NCBI GenBank assembly: GCA_013339895.1
Contig: JABACO010000011.1
Coordinates: 9,200,546 to 9,264,545, forward strand
Direction of reading: 5' to 3'
Origin: Ephydatia muelleri
Lineage: Eukaryota; Porifera; Demospongiae; Spongillida; Spongillidae
Length of the DNA: 64,000 nt
Positions 1-10,999 of the stretch are shown here, piece after piece. The notes under the pieces are model-generated. The model was not told the DNA's origin and made no database searches. It worked only from the letters and a program-made list of their open reading frames with translations. Position 1 is the first letter of the stretch; the number at the start of each line of letters is the position of its first letter. Position numbers and translations under genes: made by a program.

Positions 1-2034
1 TGCCACCTTCATGTACTGCCACCTTCATGTACTGCCACTTTCATGTACTGCCACCTTCATGTACTGCCACCTTCATGTACTGCCACCCTCATGTACTGCC
101 ACCTTCATGTACTGCCACCTTCATGTACTGCCACCTTCATGTACTGCCACCTTCATGTACTGCCACCCTCATGTACTGCTACCTTCATGTACTGCCACCT
201 TCATGTACTGCCACCTTCATGTACTGCCACCTTCATGTACTGCCACCTTCATGTACTGCCACCTTCATGTACTGCCACCTTCATGTACTGCCACCTTCAT
301 GTACTGCCACCTTCATGTACTGCCACCTTCATGTACTGCCACCTTCAAGTACTGCCACCTTCATGTACTGCCACCTTCATGTACTGCCACCTTCATGTCT
401 TGCCACCTTCATGTACTGCCACCCTCATGTACTGCCACCTTCAAGTACTGCCACCTTCATGTACTGCCACCTTCATGTACTGCCACCTTCATGTACTGCC
501 ACCTTCATGTATGCCACCTTCATGTCTTGCCACCTTCATGTACTGCCACCCTCATGTACTGCCACCTTCATGTACTGCCACCTCATGTACTGCCACCCTC
601 ATGTACTGCCACCTTCATGTACTGCCACCTTCATGTACTGCCACCTTCATGTACTGCCACCTTCATGTACTGCCACCTTCATGTACTGCCACCTTCATGT
701 CTTGCCACCTTCATGTACTGCCACCCTCATGTACTGCCACCTTCATGTACTGCCACCTTCATGTACTGCCACCTTCATGTACTGCCACCTTCATGTCTTG
801 CCACCTTCATGTACTGCCACCCTCATGTACTGCCACCTTCATGTACTGCCACCTTCATGTACTGCCACTTCATGTACTGCCACCTTCATGTACTGCCACC
901 TTCATGTCTTGCCACCTTCATGTACTGCCACCCTCATGTACTGCCACCTTCATGTACTGCCACCTTCATGTACTGCCACCTTCATGTCTTGCCACCTTCA
1001 TGTACTGCCACCCTCATGTACTGCCACCTTCATGTACTGCCACCTTCATGTACTGCCACCCTCATGTACTGCCACCTTCATGTACTGCCACCTTCATGTA
1101 CTGCCACCTTCATGTACTGCCACCCTCATGTACTGCTACCTTCATGTACTGCCACCTTCATGTACTGCCACCTTCATGTACTGCCACCTTCATGTACTGC
1201 CACCTTCATGTACTGCCACCTTCATGTACTGCCACCTTCATGTACTGCCACCTTCATGTACTGCCACCTTCATGTACTGCCACCTTCATGTACTGCCACC
1301 TTCATGTACTGCCACCTTCATGTACTGCCACCTTCATGTACTGCCACCTTCAAGTACTGCCACCTTCATGTACTGCCACCTTCATGTACTGCCACCTTCA
1401 TGTCTTGCCACCTTCATGTACTGCCACCCTCATGTACTGCCACCTTCATATACTGCCACCTTCATGTACTGCCACCTTCATGTACTGCCACCTTCATGTA
1501 CTGCCACCTTCATGTCTTGCCACCTTCATGTACTGCCACCCTCATGTACTGCCACCTTCATGTACTGCCACCTTCATGTACTGCCACCTTCATGTACTGC
1601 CACCTTCATGTACTGCCACCTTCATGTCTTGCCACCTTCATGTACTGCCACCCTCATGTACTGCCACCTTCATGTACTGCCACCCTCATGTACTTGCCAC
1701 CTTCATGTACTGCCACCTTCAAGTACTGCCACCTTCATGTACTGCCACCTTCATGTACTGCCACCTTCATGTCTTGCCACCTTCATGTACTGCCCACCCT
1801 CAGTACTGCCACCTTCATGTACTGCCACCTTCATGTACTGCCACCCTCATGTACTGCCACCTTCATGTACTGCCACCTTCATGTACTGCCACCCTCATGT
1901 ACTGCTACCTTCATGTACTGCCACCTTCATGTACTGCCTCCTTCATGTACTGCCACCCTCATGTACTGCCACCTTCATGTACTGCCACCTTCATGTACTG
2001 CCACCTTCATGTACTGCCACCTTCATGTACTTCC
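1..2034 (+). repeat. 16-bp minisatellite array
   Basis: About 127 tandem copies of a unit close to TGCCACCTTCATGTAC. Variants include ACCCTCATG, TCTTGCC, TTCAAGTACTG and GCTACC, plus a few length variants (near 510, 580, 865 and 1690). Variant combinations recur: GCTACC followed by CAAGTACTG and then TCTTGCC occurs near 178-398 and again near 1136-1402, which implies a higher-order duplication of roughly 1 kb. The array is open in all three plus-strand frames because the unit has no stop codon and 16 is not a multiple of 3. It begins before the window. No sign of a real gene. Confidence 0.97.
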
Positions 2035-2363
2035 AAACCATAAAATTTTTACCAACATTTAGTGATAATGGCCAACCCTGTTAACCCCTATGAATAATTT
2101 TAAGTTCATCAAACAGTTAAATGTGATACAGGTATTCAGATCATTCAAAAATGATACACATTCCCACCAGGAAGTAGGTAAATCAATGCAAAGTATGAAA
2201 GGTCACAACGGTAATTAAATATTCCGTGCTCGATATTTTCATAACGAAGAGGTTTGTGGTATATATATATTAAGTGAAAGTGTACATATCTATAAGGAGA
2301 ATTGTAAATTAACATTAGTTAATATTGTGTAAAAAAAGAGGGCCCAATTGATGGAGAATGACC
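2035..2363. other. AT-rich spacer without a gene
   Basis: Unique-looking AT-rich sequence between the first minisatellite and the inverted arm that follows. No open frame of note, RNA gene or inverted repeat was seen. Confidence 0.6.
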
Positions 2364-2758
2364 CGAAGGTGGCAGTACATGAAGGTGGCAGTACATGAAG
2401 GTGGCAGTACATGAAGGTGGCAGTACATGAAGGTGGCAGTACATGAAGGTGGCAGTACATGAGGGTGTCAGTACATGAAGGTGGCAGTACATGAAGGAGC
2501 AGTACATGAAGGGGGCAAGACATGAAGGTGGCAGTACCATATCTCCAAATGACACCAAAACGGAAGGGTTACTAGTTTGTATCAGGATCACCTTACTTAC
2601 CAAATCCGGTTCTGGGATTCTTAAGGGTGTGGCCATTACACCTTGCTAAACTCCTGACTTCATCTATTCATCACAACAGAGTTGGCTAATAGTTGACCAC
2701 AAAGTTTACTTAATGATACACCAAACATGGACATGACAATGTACATACAGTCTATTGT
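2364..2758 (-). repeat. Left inverted arm of the P-type element
   Basis: Reverse complement of about 5872-6297. The outer part (2364-2540) is a short inverted array of the 16-bp unit. Both arms share the same odd units (TCTTGCCCCC, a shortened ACTGCTCC and ACTGACACCC), so the array is part of the duplicated arm and not an independent array. The inner part copies the 3' end of the transposase relic, including the stretch encoding ATPLRIPEPDLVSK on the opposite strand. Confidence 0.85.
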
Positions 2759-3098
2759 GTTCTGCTAACAACCTTTTTCATTTCTTTCTTTGTTAACGTG
2801 TACGTGCGCCCTGTGGCTGTAACAGGGTCAACTTTGCTTAGTCTAGTTACAGTATGTTCCAAGTGATCTACTGATTTGGCATAGCCTAGAATCAATAGAT
2901 CACTTGGAACATACTGTAACTATGTTGTTTCTGCATCCATGTATCACATCACCATCATTTATCTACCCTGAACCACCAGATATCATGGATGTTGACCCCT
3001 CTGACATACTAAGCAAAGTTGACCCTGTTACAGCCACAGGGCGCACGTACACGTTAACAAGAAAGAAATGACAGAAGCAAAAAGGTTGTTAGCAGAAC
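2759..3098. mobile_element. 340-bp foldback MITE in the left arm
   Basis: The termini are inverted repeats of about 85-90 bp: 2759-2843, starting GTTCTGCTAACAACC, pairs with 3008-3098, ending GGTTGTTAGCAGAAC. A second nested stem pairs TTACAGTATGTTCCAAGTGA (near 2848) with its complement near 2905-2926. It carries no coding sequence. It interrupts the inverted arm exactly where the intact right arm reads TCTATGGCAGAACGACAATAG near 5852, so the right arm preserves the empty site. Confidence 0.8.
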
Positions 3099-4000
3099 CA
3101 TAGATATTAGAGTAGAAGGATTGGAAACGGAGCACGTGAGCCATTGAGCCCTGTACATTGCAAAGCGCGGGCTCTGCGATGGTGTTAATTCGATGAAGTG
3201 ACGCCTCGCCCCTCTTGAGAAGAAAGTAAGTTGAGAGCTTAGTACAATCTGATAGAAGAATACGATAGCACAAAATGCGTACATTCGGGCAAACTTATCG
3301 TCATATTTATAGCCCATTTAGAACCCAAGATACAGAATTTGGAGGGCATACAATATTTTAACAACTAACCGATACAACTCCCCTAAACTTTACTTTCTTT
3401 ATAAACAAGTAGTGTGGCCAGATGCAGCACAAAATTTTACGTACGGTGAGGTGTGTTGAAGGCGTTTAGGTTGGAGGATCTTGGAGTAACTCCACATTTT
3501 ACGTTTTTGGCATCGCCATGAACTAACCGACAAAACTACCCTGGTTAAGCTTTTATGTCGATTCCAACATTTTTTTTCAGATAACTACACCAATTCTACG
3601 TATGGTAGTCACCATTCGCCCGTAGTTAAGCTTGGGTTTTGTCGTGAAAAAAAAATTCAAAACGGGTTATCCATTTTGCTAATGCCCTAATATTACTACT
3701 GTGAAGGCTGTTGACAACCCTTCCCACAAGTTCCCAATCTCTTTGCAAGGGTTTGCGTTGTTAGTGTGTTACCAAAATAGTGTCTACAAGGATTGAATAA
3801 TCATTTTACCATATCCATATCTGTTTCACCAGCATGTATAACAGGACTGGCCACAAGTTTCGGCTGCACTGTCCAACAAAACATAGACCAAAGTGTCTTC
3901 CAGTGAAGATTCCACTCGCAGCAATGTAATTGACATTTTTTGTTTAGCTAGGTTATGGGGGGGGGGGGGGAGTTGTTATCACTCTTTCTTTCCTTTTCAC
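3099..4000. other. Non-coding spacer, left part of P-type element
   Basis: The first 17 bases (TACTCTAATATCTATGG on the minus strand) still match the right arm; the rest has no recognised match. The short minus-strand frames at 3028-3317 are not conserved elsewhere in the window. A run of G lies at 3956-3971. Part of this stretch may hold unrecognised 5' exons of the transposase. Confidence 0.5.
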
Positions 4001-4009
4001 ATTGTTTAG

Positions 4010-5965
4010 AAGAAAATCTGGGCCAGTAGCTCATGATCTAGTACCCGTAACTACATCGATGAGTGATGAAGAGGAAACAGTCTTTACAATTTCAATTCCT
4101 TTACACCTACTTCCTCTTCAGGTGAGTACATCTTATAACCTTGTGTTCGATTTCACTTTTTTTGCTGTATTCAGGTGTCAATACCGTTACAGATCTTCTC
4201 CGTAGGACCTGTTCCCAACCTAGCTTCCCTACAGAGGCGTGTTGAATCACTATCAGTTCTTCCAGCATGTAGGCTGCTTATGTGCATTTATTGCAACTGC
4301 ACACAAAAATTCAAATTCAAACAGGTTGGGTGACCATCCCATGTGAAAGAGTCCTCATGTTTATGAAGGTTTCATGCATTCCGTAGACTTTAGGCATTCT
4401 GCATGAACAAGAAGTGCAAGTTGACTTCAACCTACAAGTTACTGAAGACTTCACTTGGACCCTCCATTATGGTGGGAAAAAATTGAAGTATGGATCCGGT
4501 GAACTGTTGAACAGTTTGCCTGAATTTATTAAATCAGGTTAGAACTGAGTGGAATTTATATTTCTTTTACATCATGCCTATTTTCATTAATTACTCTGTA
4601 GTGGAACATCTATGCATTGCTCTGACAGCCATTGACAAGTGTAAGGTCTGCATTGGGAATTATGACAACAAATTCCAAAACTTGATGACAAAGGAACATT
4701 TCAGAGATAGTGGAAGTAAGAGACTCCAATGAAAATGAGTACGTTTTTACAACTTTGGGTTTTTATAGGTCAAGTTATTGCCATTGTGGATACTACTTTA
4801 GTGGGAAATCGTACTATCCGCCACTCACAGTGTGAGATTCTGATTCTGATTCTTGCAGATGAAGTGCGGTGCATCAAATGCCATGAGTATAGGAAGCGTC
4901 TCCACATGATGGTTTCTCGACTAAAACAGCAGCAGCACACAGATACAACTCACCCTAGCAGTCATGCCAACTATCGTTTTTTGACGCCTTCACAACTTTG
5001 TTCCCAGCTCCGTAACCTACATAAGGAACATGAGAATGTCAGGCGCAAATATGAGCGACTGAAGAAAAGGTTGGCTCTTTATTGCGACGGTGATGGAGGT
5101 GTGGAGGTTGATGATACATTACATCAAGACTTGAAGGTTATTATGCAGGAAAACTCCAGCAAATTTTCCTTATCACCAGACTCATTTGAAAAGGTGTTCT
5201 GGGAGCAGCAAGAGCAAGCAGCATCCATGCAAAAAGCTAGCCTAATGAGATGGCATCCTTTGATGATAAAGTGGTGCCTGTACTTACGGCACTTATCAGG
5301 AAGTGCTTATGAGTTGTTGCGTAATTCGGGTCTGAAGCTTCCATCTCAACGAACACTGAGGGATTATTCCTATATTTCACCCACCAGCATTGGTTTCTCA
5401 AATCAGGTTGACCAGCAACTGATGGAGGCTGCTAACATTGCAGAGTGTGAGGAATTCCAGAAGTGTGTTCTCCTGCTGGTTGATGAGGTACACATCAAGG
5501 AAGATCTTGTCTTCGATAAACACAGTGGTGAACTGCTCGGTTACATAAATCTTGGCGAGACAAACAACCAGTTGTTGGATCTGGAACGATTGGTGTCAGA
5601 TGATCAGAATCAAGAACTGGCTGGCATCATCAATTATCGTCATAATGGTTCGGGGACTCTTCACCCGATTGTGTTTCCCATACGCCCAGTTTTCTGCCTC
5701 TACACTTAGTGGTGACTAGCTCTATGACCCCATTTGGGAGGCTGTATCTAGAATAGAGTTTTGTGGATTTAAGGTTTTGGCTATCACAGCAGATTGGGCT
5801 TCATCGAATCGACGATTCTTTAAGCTACATGATCCAGCTGCTTACTCTAATATCTATGGCAGAACGACAATAGACTGTATGTACATTGTCATGTCCATGT
5901 TTGGTGTATCATTAAGTAAACTTTGTGGTCAACTATTAGCCAACTCTGTTGTGATGAATAGATGA
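4010..5965 (+). pseudogene. P-element/THAP9-like transposase, degenerate
   Basis: Spliced gene relic. Plausible exons are 4010-4121, 4175-4267, 4393-4537, 4602-4715 and 4769-5709, each bounded by GT/AG, followed by a shifted continuation at 5720-5965. The largest open part (326 codons, 4729-5709) has a coiled, charged region and then MRWHPLMIKWCLYLRHLSG, LKLPSQRTLRDYS and LLVDEVHIKEDLVFDKHSGE. These match the RNase-H-like core of P-element/THAP9 transposases, with the aspartate in VDEVHIKE as likely first catalytic acid. The next block, ITADWASSNRRFFKLHD, lies after stops and a frame change near 5705-5770, so the gene is broken. I found no N-terminal THAP zinc finger. Family assignment is by motif recall. 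Confidence 0.8.
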
Positions 5966-6297
5966 AGTCAGGAGTTTAGCAAGGTGTAATGGCCACACCC
6001 TTAAGAATCCCAGAACCGGATTTGGTAAGTAAGGTGATCCTGATACAAACTAGTAACCCTTCCGTTTTGGTGTCATTTGGAGATATGGTACTGCCACCTT
6101 CATGTCTTGCCCCCTTCATGTACTGCTCCTTCATGTACTGCCACCTTCATGTACTGACACCCTCATGTACTGCCACCTTCATGTACTGCCACCTTCATGT
6201 ACTGCCACCCTCATGTACTGCCACCTTCATGTACTGCCACCTTCATGTACTGCCACCTTCATGTACTGCCACCTTCATGTACTGCCACCTTCATCAC
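5872..6297 (+). repeat. Right inverted arm of the P-type element
   Basis: Inverted match of 2364-2758. It starts inside the transposase C-terminal coding part (DCMYIVMSMFGVSLSKL) and runs into a short 16-bp minisatellite array at 6088-6297. It retains the uninterrupted site of the MITE found in the left arm. Confidence 0.85.
6088..6296 (+). repeat. 16-bp minisatellite, short array
   Basis: About 13 copies of the TGCCACCTTCATGTAC unit, the first few with the unusual variants shared with the left arm. The array ends in ACCTTCATCACCTGG, where a pseudoexon copied from the phosphatase gene begins. Confidence 0.95.
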
Positions 6298-6661
6298 CTG
6301 GCTGATGCTGCTAGTGTGAGATCACTGTACATTCCAACACAGAGTGTGATGGTGGTATTGGTACAACATTGAACACCATGTGGGAAGACAGAAAGAGTTC
6401 CGCGATACAGCTCTACTCCTCCTGACACATTTCGTTGACCCAAACCTCCACGAGGGAGTGTAACATTTACCATGCCTGGCATTGCTAGGGGAAACAGGAC
6501 TCCACTTGGTTCATACCACTGTCCACCTGTAATTCCCCAGCACACCAGAGGATACAGGTCTGTATTTGGTGAATTCACTCTCTGCTTCACTACTGACAAG
6601 GCTGTTATTTCTGAGCACTATTGTTCCATTCAAGGTGATGCTCTGGCCTGCATGTGTGTGG
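6297..6661 (-). pseudogene. Pseudoexon copied from RPTP ectodomain exon
   Basis: On the minus strand it encodes [18 protein letters not shown] and then [17 protein letters not shown]. It is a close copy of the RPTP exon at 24202-24588 ([31 protein letters not shown]). The copy is out of frame between LRNNSLV and the following VVKQRVNS because a few bases of the source (around VTLSVVPNR) are missing. It also carries source intron sequence downstream of 6661. Minisatellite flanks it on both sides. A second such copy lies at 38392-38760. Confidence 0.85.
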
Positions 6662-6778
6662 TTATGCAATATCTCTTGGTCGTGATCACGTGCACAACAT
6701 TTACATTCAGTGTTTATACTAGTGGAAGCACCACCATAGAGGTGACATTTACAGTTAAGACACATTCTTGTTTAGGTG
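6662..6778. other. Pseudoexon flank, no gene
   Basis: Sequence beside the copied exon, with TCGTGATCACGTGCACAAC and AGTGTTTATACTAGTGGAAG. The same segment appears at 38764-38892 and, more diverged, at 25627-25735. It ends GTTTAGGTGACTGCCACC where the next minisatellite starts. Confidence 0.7.
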
Positions 6779-7390
6779 ACTGCCACCTTCATGTACTGCC
6801 ACCTTCATGTACTGCCACCCTCATGTACTGCCACCCTCATGTACTGCCACCCTCATGTACTGCCACCTTCATGTACTGCCACCTTCATGTACTGCCACCT
6901 TCATGTACTGCCACCTTCATGTACTGCCACCTTCATGTACTGCCACCTTCATGTACTGCCACTTGCCACCTTCATGTACTGCCACCTTCATGTACTGCCA
7001 CCTTCATGTACTGCCACCTTCATGTACTGCCACCTTCATGTACTGCCACCTTCATGTACTGCCACCTTCATGTACTGCCACCTTCATGTACTGCCACCTT
7101 CATGTACTGCCACCTTCATGTACTGCCACCTTCATGTACTGCCACCTTCATGTACTGCCACCTTCATGTACTGCCACCTTCATGTACTGCCACCCTCATG
7201 TACTACCACCTTCATGTACTACCACCTTCATGATATCATGTACTACCACCTTCATGACATCATGTATTGCCACCTTCATGTACTGCCACCTTCATGTACT
7301 GCCACCTTCATGTACTGCCACCCTCATGTACTACCACCTTCATGTACTACCACCTTCATGATATCATGTACTGCCACCCTCATGTACTGC
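6779..7390 (+). repeat. 16-bp minisatellite array
   Basis: About 38 copies of the same 16-bp unit. ACTACCACC variants and two or three insertions reading TCATGATATCATGTA or TCATGACATCATG lie near the 3' end (7230-7370). The corresponding array at 38893-39241 also contains a GATATCATG insertion, so the two arrays are related by block duplication. Confidence 0.96.
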
Positions 7391-7845
7391 CATCAAAGCG
7401 TCATACCCAATCAAAGTTTTGATTTAACCAGAGTACACATATATATACTTTGTGCATCAACTTTGTAATAATACATTTGATGGTGGAAGACCATGTTTGG
7501 AATGATCCCAACAACTATGGTTTTCTCTTGTCAACAGAAATATTTGATTTGAAATCAAGCATGCTTGAGCATAGCAATTCATGTATACAAAGTGCATTAA
7601 ATTAATGAATTGAATTAATTTCCATAGCCTTCCATACTTCGTGTATCAAGCTTTGTAGTCATACAATATTTTCTCAGGAATGACTGTGGAAGACTAAGTT
7701 TGGAGTTTTCTCTTGTCAACAGAGATATTTGATTTGAGATCAAGCATGTTTGTGCATATTAATTCATGTATACAAAGTCATAACAAAATTTTGTATACAT
7801 TAAATTAATGAATTGAATTTATTAACAGGTTTTCTATTGTTACTA
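7391..7845. repeat. Block B1 spacer (copy of 39242-39692)
   Basis: AT-rich, non-coding, nearly identical to 39242-39692 (for example CATCAAAGCGTCATACCCAA at both). It contains an internal tandem duplication: TTCTCTTGTCAACAGA followed by TATTTGATTTGA recurs near 7523 and 7706. Confidence 0.85.
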
Positions 7846-8136
7846 GTAAATAAAAACATTCTCTAACGAGAAAGTTGTTGGTATCTGAACCTGCGTCAGC
7901 ATGTTCAATATAGGATTGATTGAGGAATGATGAATCAGTGTCATTAAAATTTTTAAATCGCGTCTATAGGATTGACCAATGGTGGTGTAAAAAGCACGGA
8001 AACAAGAGTGACAGAAATTTGACTGGAAAATTGAAATAGGCCTATATTTAGCCCATTATTCAGGCATGTACTGTTATAACGGTCGTGTGCTAAATATAGG
8101 CCTATTTCAATTTTCCAGTCAAATTTCTTTTTCTTT
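7846..8136. mobile_element. Foldback MITE, truncated and interrupted
   Basis: Member of the 296-bp foldback family also found at 31917-32212, 37504-37799 and 39693-39900. The left arm runs from AGTAAATAAAAACATTCTC through GGAAAATTGAAATAGGCCTA; the right arm stops after CCAGTCAAATTTCT. The left arm is interrupted at 7884-7964 by 81 bp matching the 5' end of the Helitron-like element (TCTGAACCTGCGTCAGCATG onward). Compared with the uninterrupted reading TTGGTATATAGGATTGACC, the insertion sits between TTGGTA and TATAGG. Confidence 0.85.
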
Positions 8137-8969
8137 TTTTGAATGGGTAGTCTGTAGTACCAGTTCAAAGACTATAGTAGCCATTTTGAATTCTCCTCGT
8201 TGTACATACCTGTAGTTTGTTTATACACTAACCACCAGGTGCTAATGGATGTCCTAACAGAGAGGCACAAGCTAACTACAATTTGTGTAAGCGTGTAAGA
8301 AAAGGGGCTCCCGTCCAAGCTATGCACTTTATCCGCACTATTGTTCAATACATGCTTCACTATAGCTTATACCACCGCGTGAGCCCATATGTACTGAAAG
8401 GTCAGAAAGGAATTTCTGACATTTCAGTGCATTTAGGCGCGCTGTAGGCATTGATTAAGTGGACGAAAGCCCCTTTTCTTACACGCGTGCACAAAATGTT
8501 AGCTGATAGTTTATGTGTCTGTGTTATGACATCCATCAACCCTTGGTTGTTACTGTAATACGTACAATGAGGAGAATGGCTACTAGTCCGTGAACTGGTA
8601 TTACAGTCTAGTGATTCGTTTCTCCATAAAGCTGTCAGGCGAGTGCCCATATGAAATGGAGGTTATTAAATTTTGCTACTTCATATGTCATTAAATATTC
8701 ATTACCATTAACCCATGCATGCATAGTAATTAAATTACAACTCATAATATATAAGATCGTTTCCGCGAAAAGGGACCTGGTGCATATTATTAAAAAATGT
8801 TCAAATCGCTATACATGTACTGACCTTCGGAACGGTAAACGCTATCGACTTTCTATTTCAATACTGCATACTACACCATTTCTGTATGTGAATCTATATT
8901 TTGGTGTCTTACACAAGCTCCGTGTCGACGTTATGAGACTTAATTACCCATGGGGTTCGAAACTGCCAT
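8137..8969. repeat. Dispersed repeat family and block B1 sequence
   Basis: Non-coding. Contains a dispersed repeat including CACTATAGCTTATACCACCG, GGTCAGAAAGGAATTT and AAAGCTGTCAGGCGAGTG. Related copies lie near 27150-27470, 39905-40520, 50000-50300 (inverted) and 60550-60800. Copies near 27350, 40390 and 60670 include GTGCCTCAGTGGTATTAG or a close variant, faintly reminiscent of a tRNA A box; no B box was found, so SINE status is not claimed. Confidence 0.7.
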
Positions 8970-8994
8970 CAGTGGCGTAGGAACGGTTCTAAAA

Positions 8995-9025
<31 letters not shown>
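8995..9025 (+). repeat. Poly-G tract next to hAT terminus
   Basis: About 31 consecutive G just inside the terminal motif of hAT element A. The equivalent position in copy 2 (40800-40830) has a similar run. Confidence 0.95.
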
Positions 9026-9385
9026 CGCTGAAATTAATCATTCATAAGTGGGTGCAGTAAATCGACATTCCTTGCAAAAGATAACTTGAAGCAGTATCAG
9101 TGAACTAACCTTATAGCTGGTAGCGCTAAGCATTAATATCTTCCATTGTATAAAAAGATTTTTTAAATGTCTTAAAACATTTACGTGTACGCGCGCGCGT
9201 GTAAATGTATGTGTGCGCACAATTTACAGCACATCGAATCCACTATAAGGAAGTATAGAATCAAGTTTAATTTCAAAAGCTGCCAAAATAATTTCTTCAA
9301 CGATCATTGGCTTGTGAAAAGTCTTTCGCTACAACCATTAAGTCTAACGCATCTGTTCACTCGTATGTCCATTTAATATCATAAC

Positions 9386-10480
9386 ATTGTTAAGTCTTTC
9401 CTGGGTCATGGTTGACCTTAGGCGTGTTTTAATCCTTCTTAAAGTAGAAAAGGACCGTTCTGCTGTTGCTGTTGATACAAGAACTGTAAAATGTATTTTT
9501 ATGAGCTTCACTACCTCTGACAACAGTGCTCGTGATAATTCAGATGACCCCTTCAGGAGACTGGCTAGTGTTTTTATATTAGTTATCTCTTTTATGCACT
9601 TATACTCATCCGTTTTTTTTCCATCTCTGTTACAAAATCAGGAATTAGGTTTAATTGCATTATCAATTTCTTACTGTCAACATCCTTGGTGTAAAATTGT
9701 AGTACAGAGTCTTTCACGCTAATCTAGCTGTTCCTGTCCTTGTAGAAAGTTAGCTGCCTTCAGCAAAGTACTCTCAATGTCTAGTTGTAGCCCTAAGGAA
9801 CCTTGGTCAAAACGACGTGCAATTTCGCGTTTTATGACATCAATGACTTCAAAATACATCTGTCTATAATAGTCATCAGGTGTTTGATGACAGTGCGGGT
9901 CAGAATCACTGTCATACCGTCGAGGGGACGTCTAATACGAGGAAGAGTAGGTGGTTCAGTAAAGTTCTTTGACTCCTCCACAACTTGTTTATAAAAATAA
10001 CAAAATGGTTCATCCGCGATCGATTCCGTTCGAAAAACCTTACCGCTAAGGCGGCCTGACGAAGTGCCTCTTGTAATGAAACATCCTTCATTTGAAGAAA
10101 ACAAGAAAGTTGCTCAGTAGCGGAAAAAATAAGGTGAGAAAGCTTAAATATCAAATGTATCAAGTTGACGTCCTGCCTTGGCTCCGTATTCATCATGGCT
10201 CGTGCGATTGATTTCTTCCATAGCTTGGGTAAGTGGCTCGTAATTTTCTACAACCGACTCTATTGCAGCCGTGCGCACAGTCCACCTAGTTGGGCACAAT
10301 GGTTTGAGTCCTTGAGAGTCAGGGCTAACTTCATTTTTGATTTTGTTGAAAAGAAATGTACGTTCGGGAGAGTCGCGAATTAATTGCTATATATTTCCAT
10401 CACCATGCTTAAACTGTCTCGAACGTATTTTTATTAATCTTCGCTGCATCCTATACAAAGGTTTAAGCAATGGCCCAGAA
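9386..10480 (-). pseudogene. hAT (ZMYM1-like) transposase, broken
   Basis: Minus-strand coding similarity in several frames. In order it shows RDSPERTFLFNKIKNEVSP, LCPTRWTVRTAAIESVVENY, FSATEQLSCFLQMKDVSLQ, FYKQVVEESKNFTEPPTL and, toward 9480-9387, the dimerisation segment STATAERSFSTLRRIKTRLR. These are typical of hAT transposases of the ZMYM1/DUF4371 kind: the TRW block and the C-terminal AERSFSTLRRIK dimerisation block. Frame changes occur near 10155, 10030 and 9900 and several stops near 9650-9720, so it is a pseudogene. The upstream catalytic block is missing here but present in copy 2 at 41690-41815 and 45042-45114. Confidence 0.85.
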
Positions 10481-10999
10481 CAATGTACATGAATGGCTGT
10501 CCTGTGGTTTGCATCATTGCGTTTTACAATGAGCAAGAAATGTTGATGCTCTTGAATACATGAGGCCCTTTGAAATCATGCGTTTGTTAGAAAACTGTTG
10601 TCTAGTGCCATTATTGTTTGTAATGGTGTGCATGAAGTGTGTCGCAGAGAAACATACGTTTTGAAGTTCTGTACTCTGTGCTTGTTTCTTTTATGCATGG
10701 AATTCAACTCATAGTTCCAACTGGCCTTCATTCCAAGGTGAAGATGATACATGTACTAGTAGCTGATAATTGCAGTCAATCGCTGTGCATTCCTAACTGG
10801 TTGTCTTGCTTTACTAACTAACTGGTAGTACACATAAACATGCTCAACTCATCATCACCCACCATTCCACCTCATCACCCACCATTCTCATCTCATCATC
10901 CACCATTCCCAGGAGCACTCCTCCACCCAGCTCTCTGAGTGGAAACAGGAGAGGTGCACAACTTGGGTATTGCAAATGACTGACAAAGCAATAGCAGAG

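Larger units (their letters stand above)
8970..10481 (-). mobile_element. hAT element A, copy 1, 5' truncated
   Basis: Begins with terminal motif CAGTGGCGTAGGAACGG, preceded by CTGCCAT as in the second copy at 40775, followed by a G run (8995-9025). The minus strand carries the transposase relic. The element is cut at 10481, where block C1 begins, so its other terminus is absent. Copy 2 lacks the segment equivalent to about 9156-9868. Confidence 0.8.

Noticed and set aside
1-2034. CRISPR-like array
   Set aside because: Units are contiguous 16-bp repeats without spacers, in a eukaryotic context with no cas genes.
11-2084. Three overlapping open frames of about 670-685 codons
   Set aside because: They are a property of the stop-free 16-bp repeat. 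All three frames encode the same cyclic peptide, and no promoter, splice signal or unique coding sequence accompanies them.
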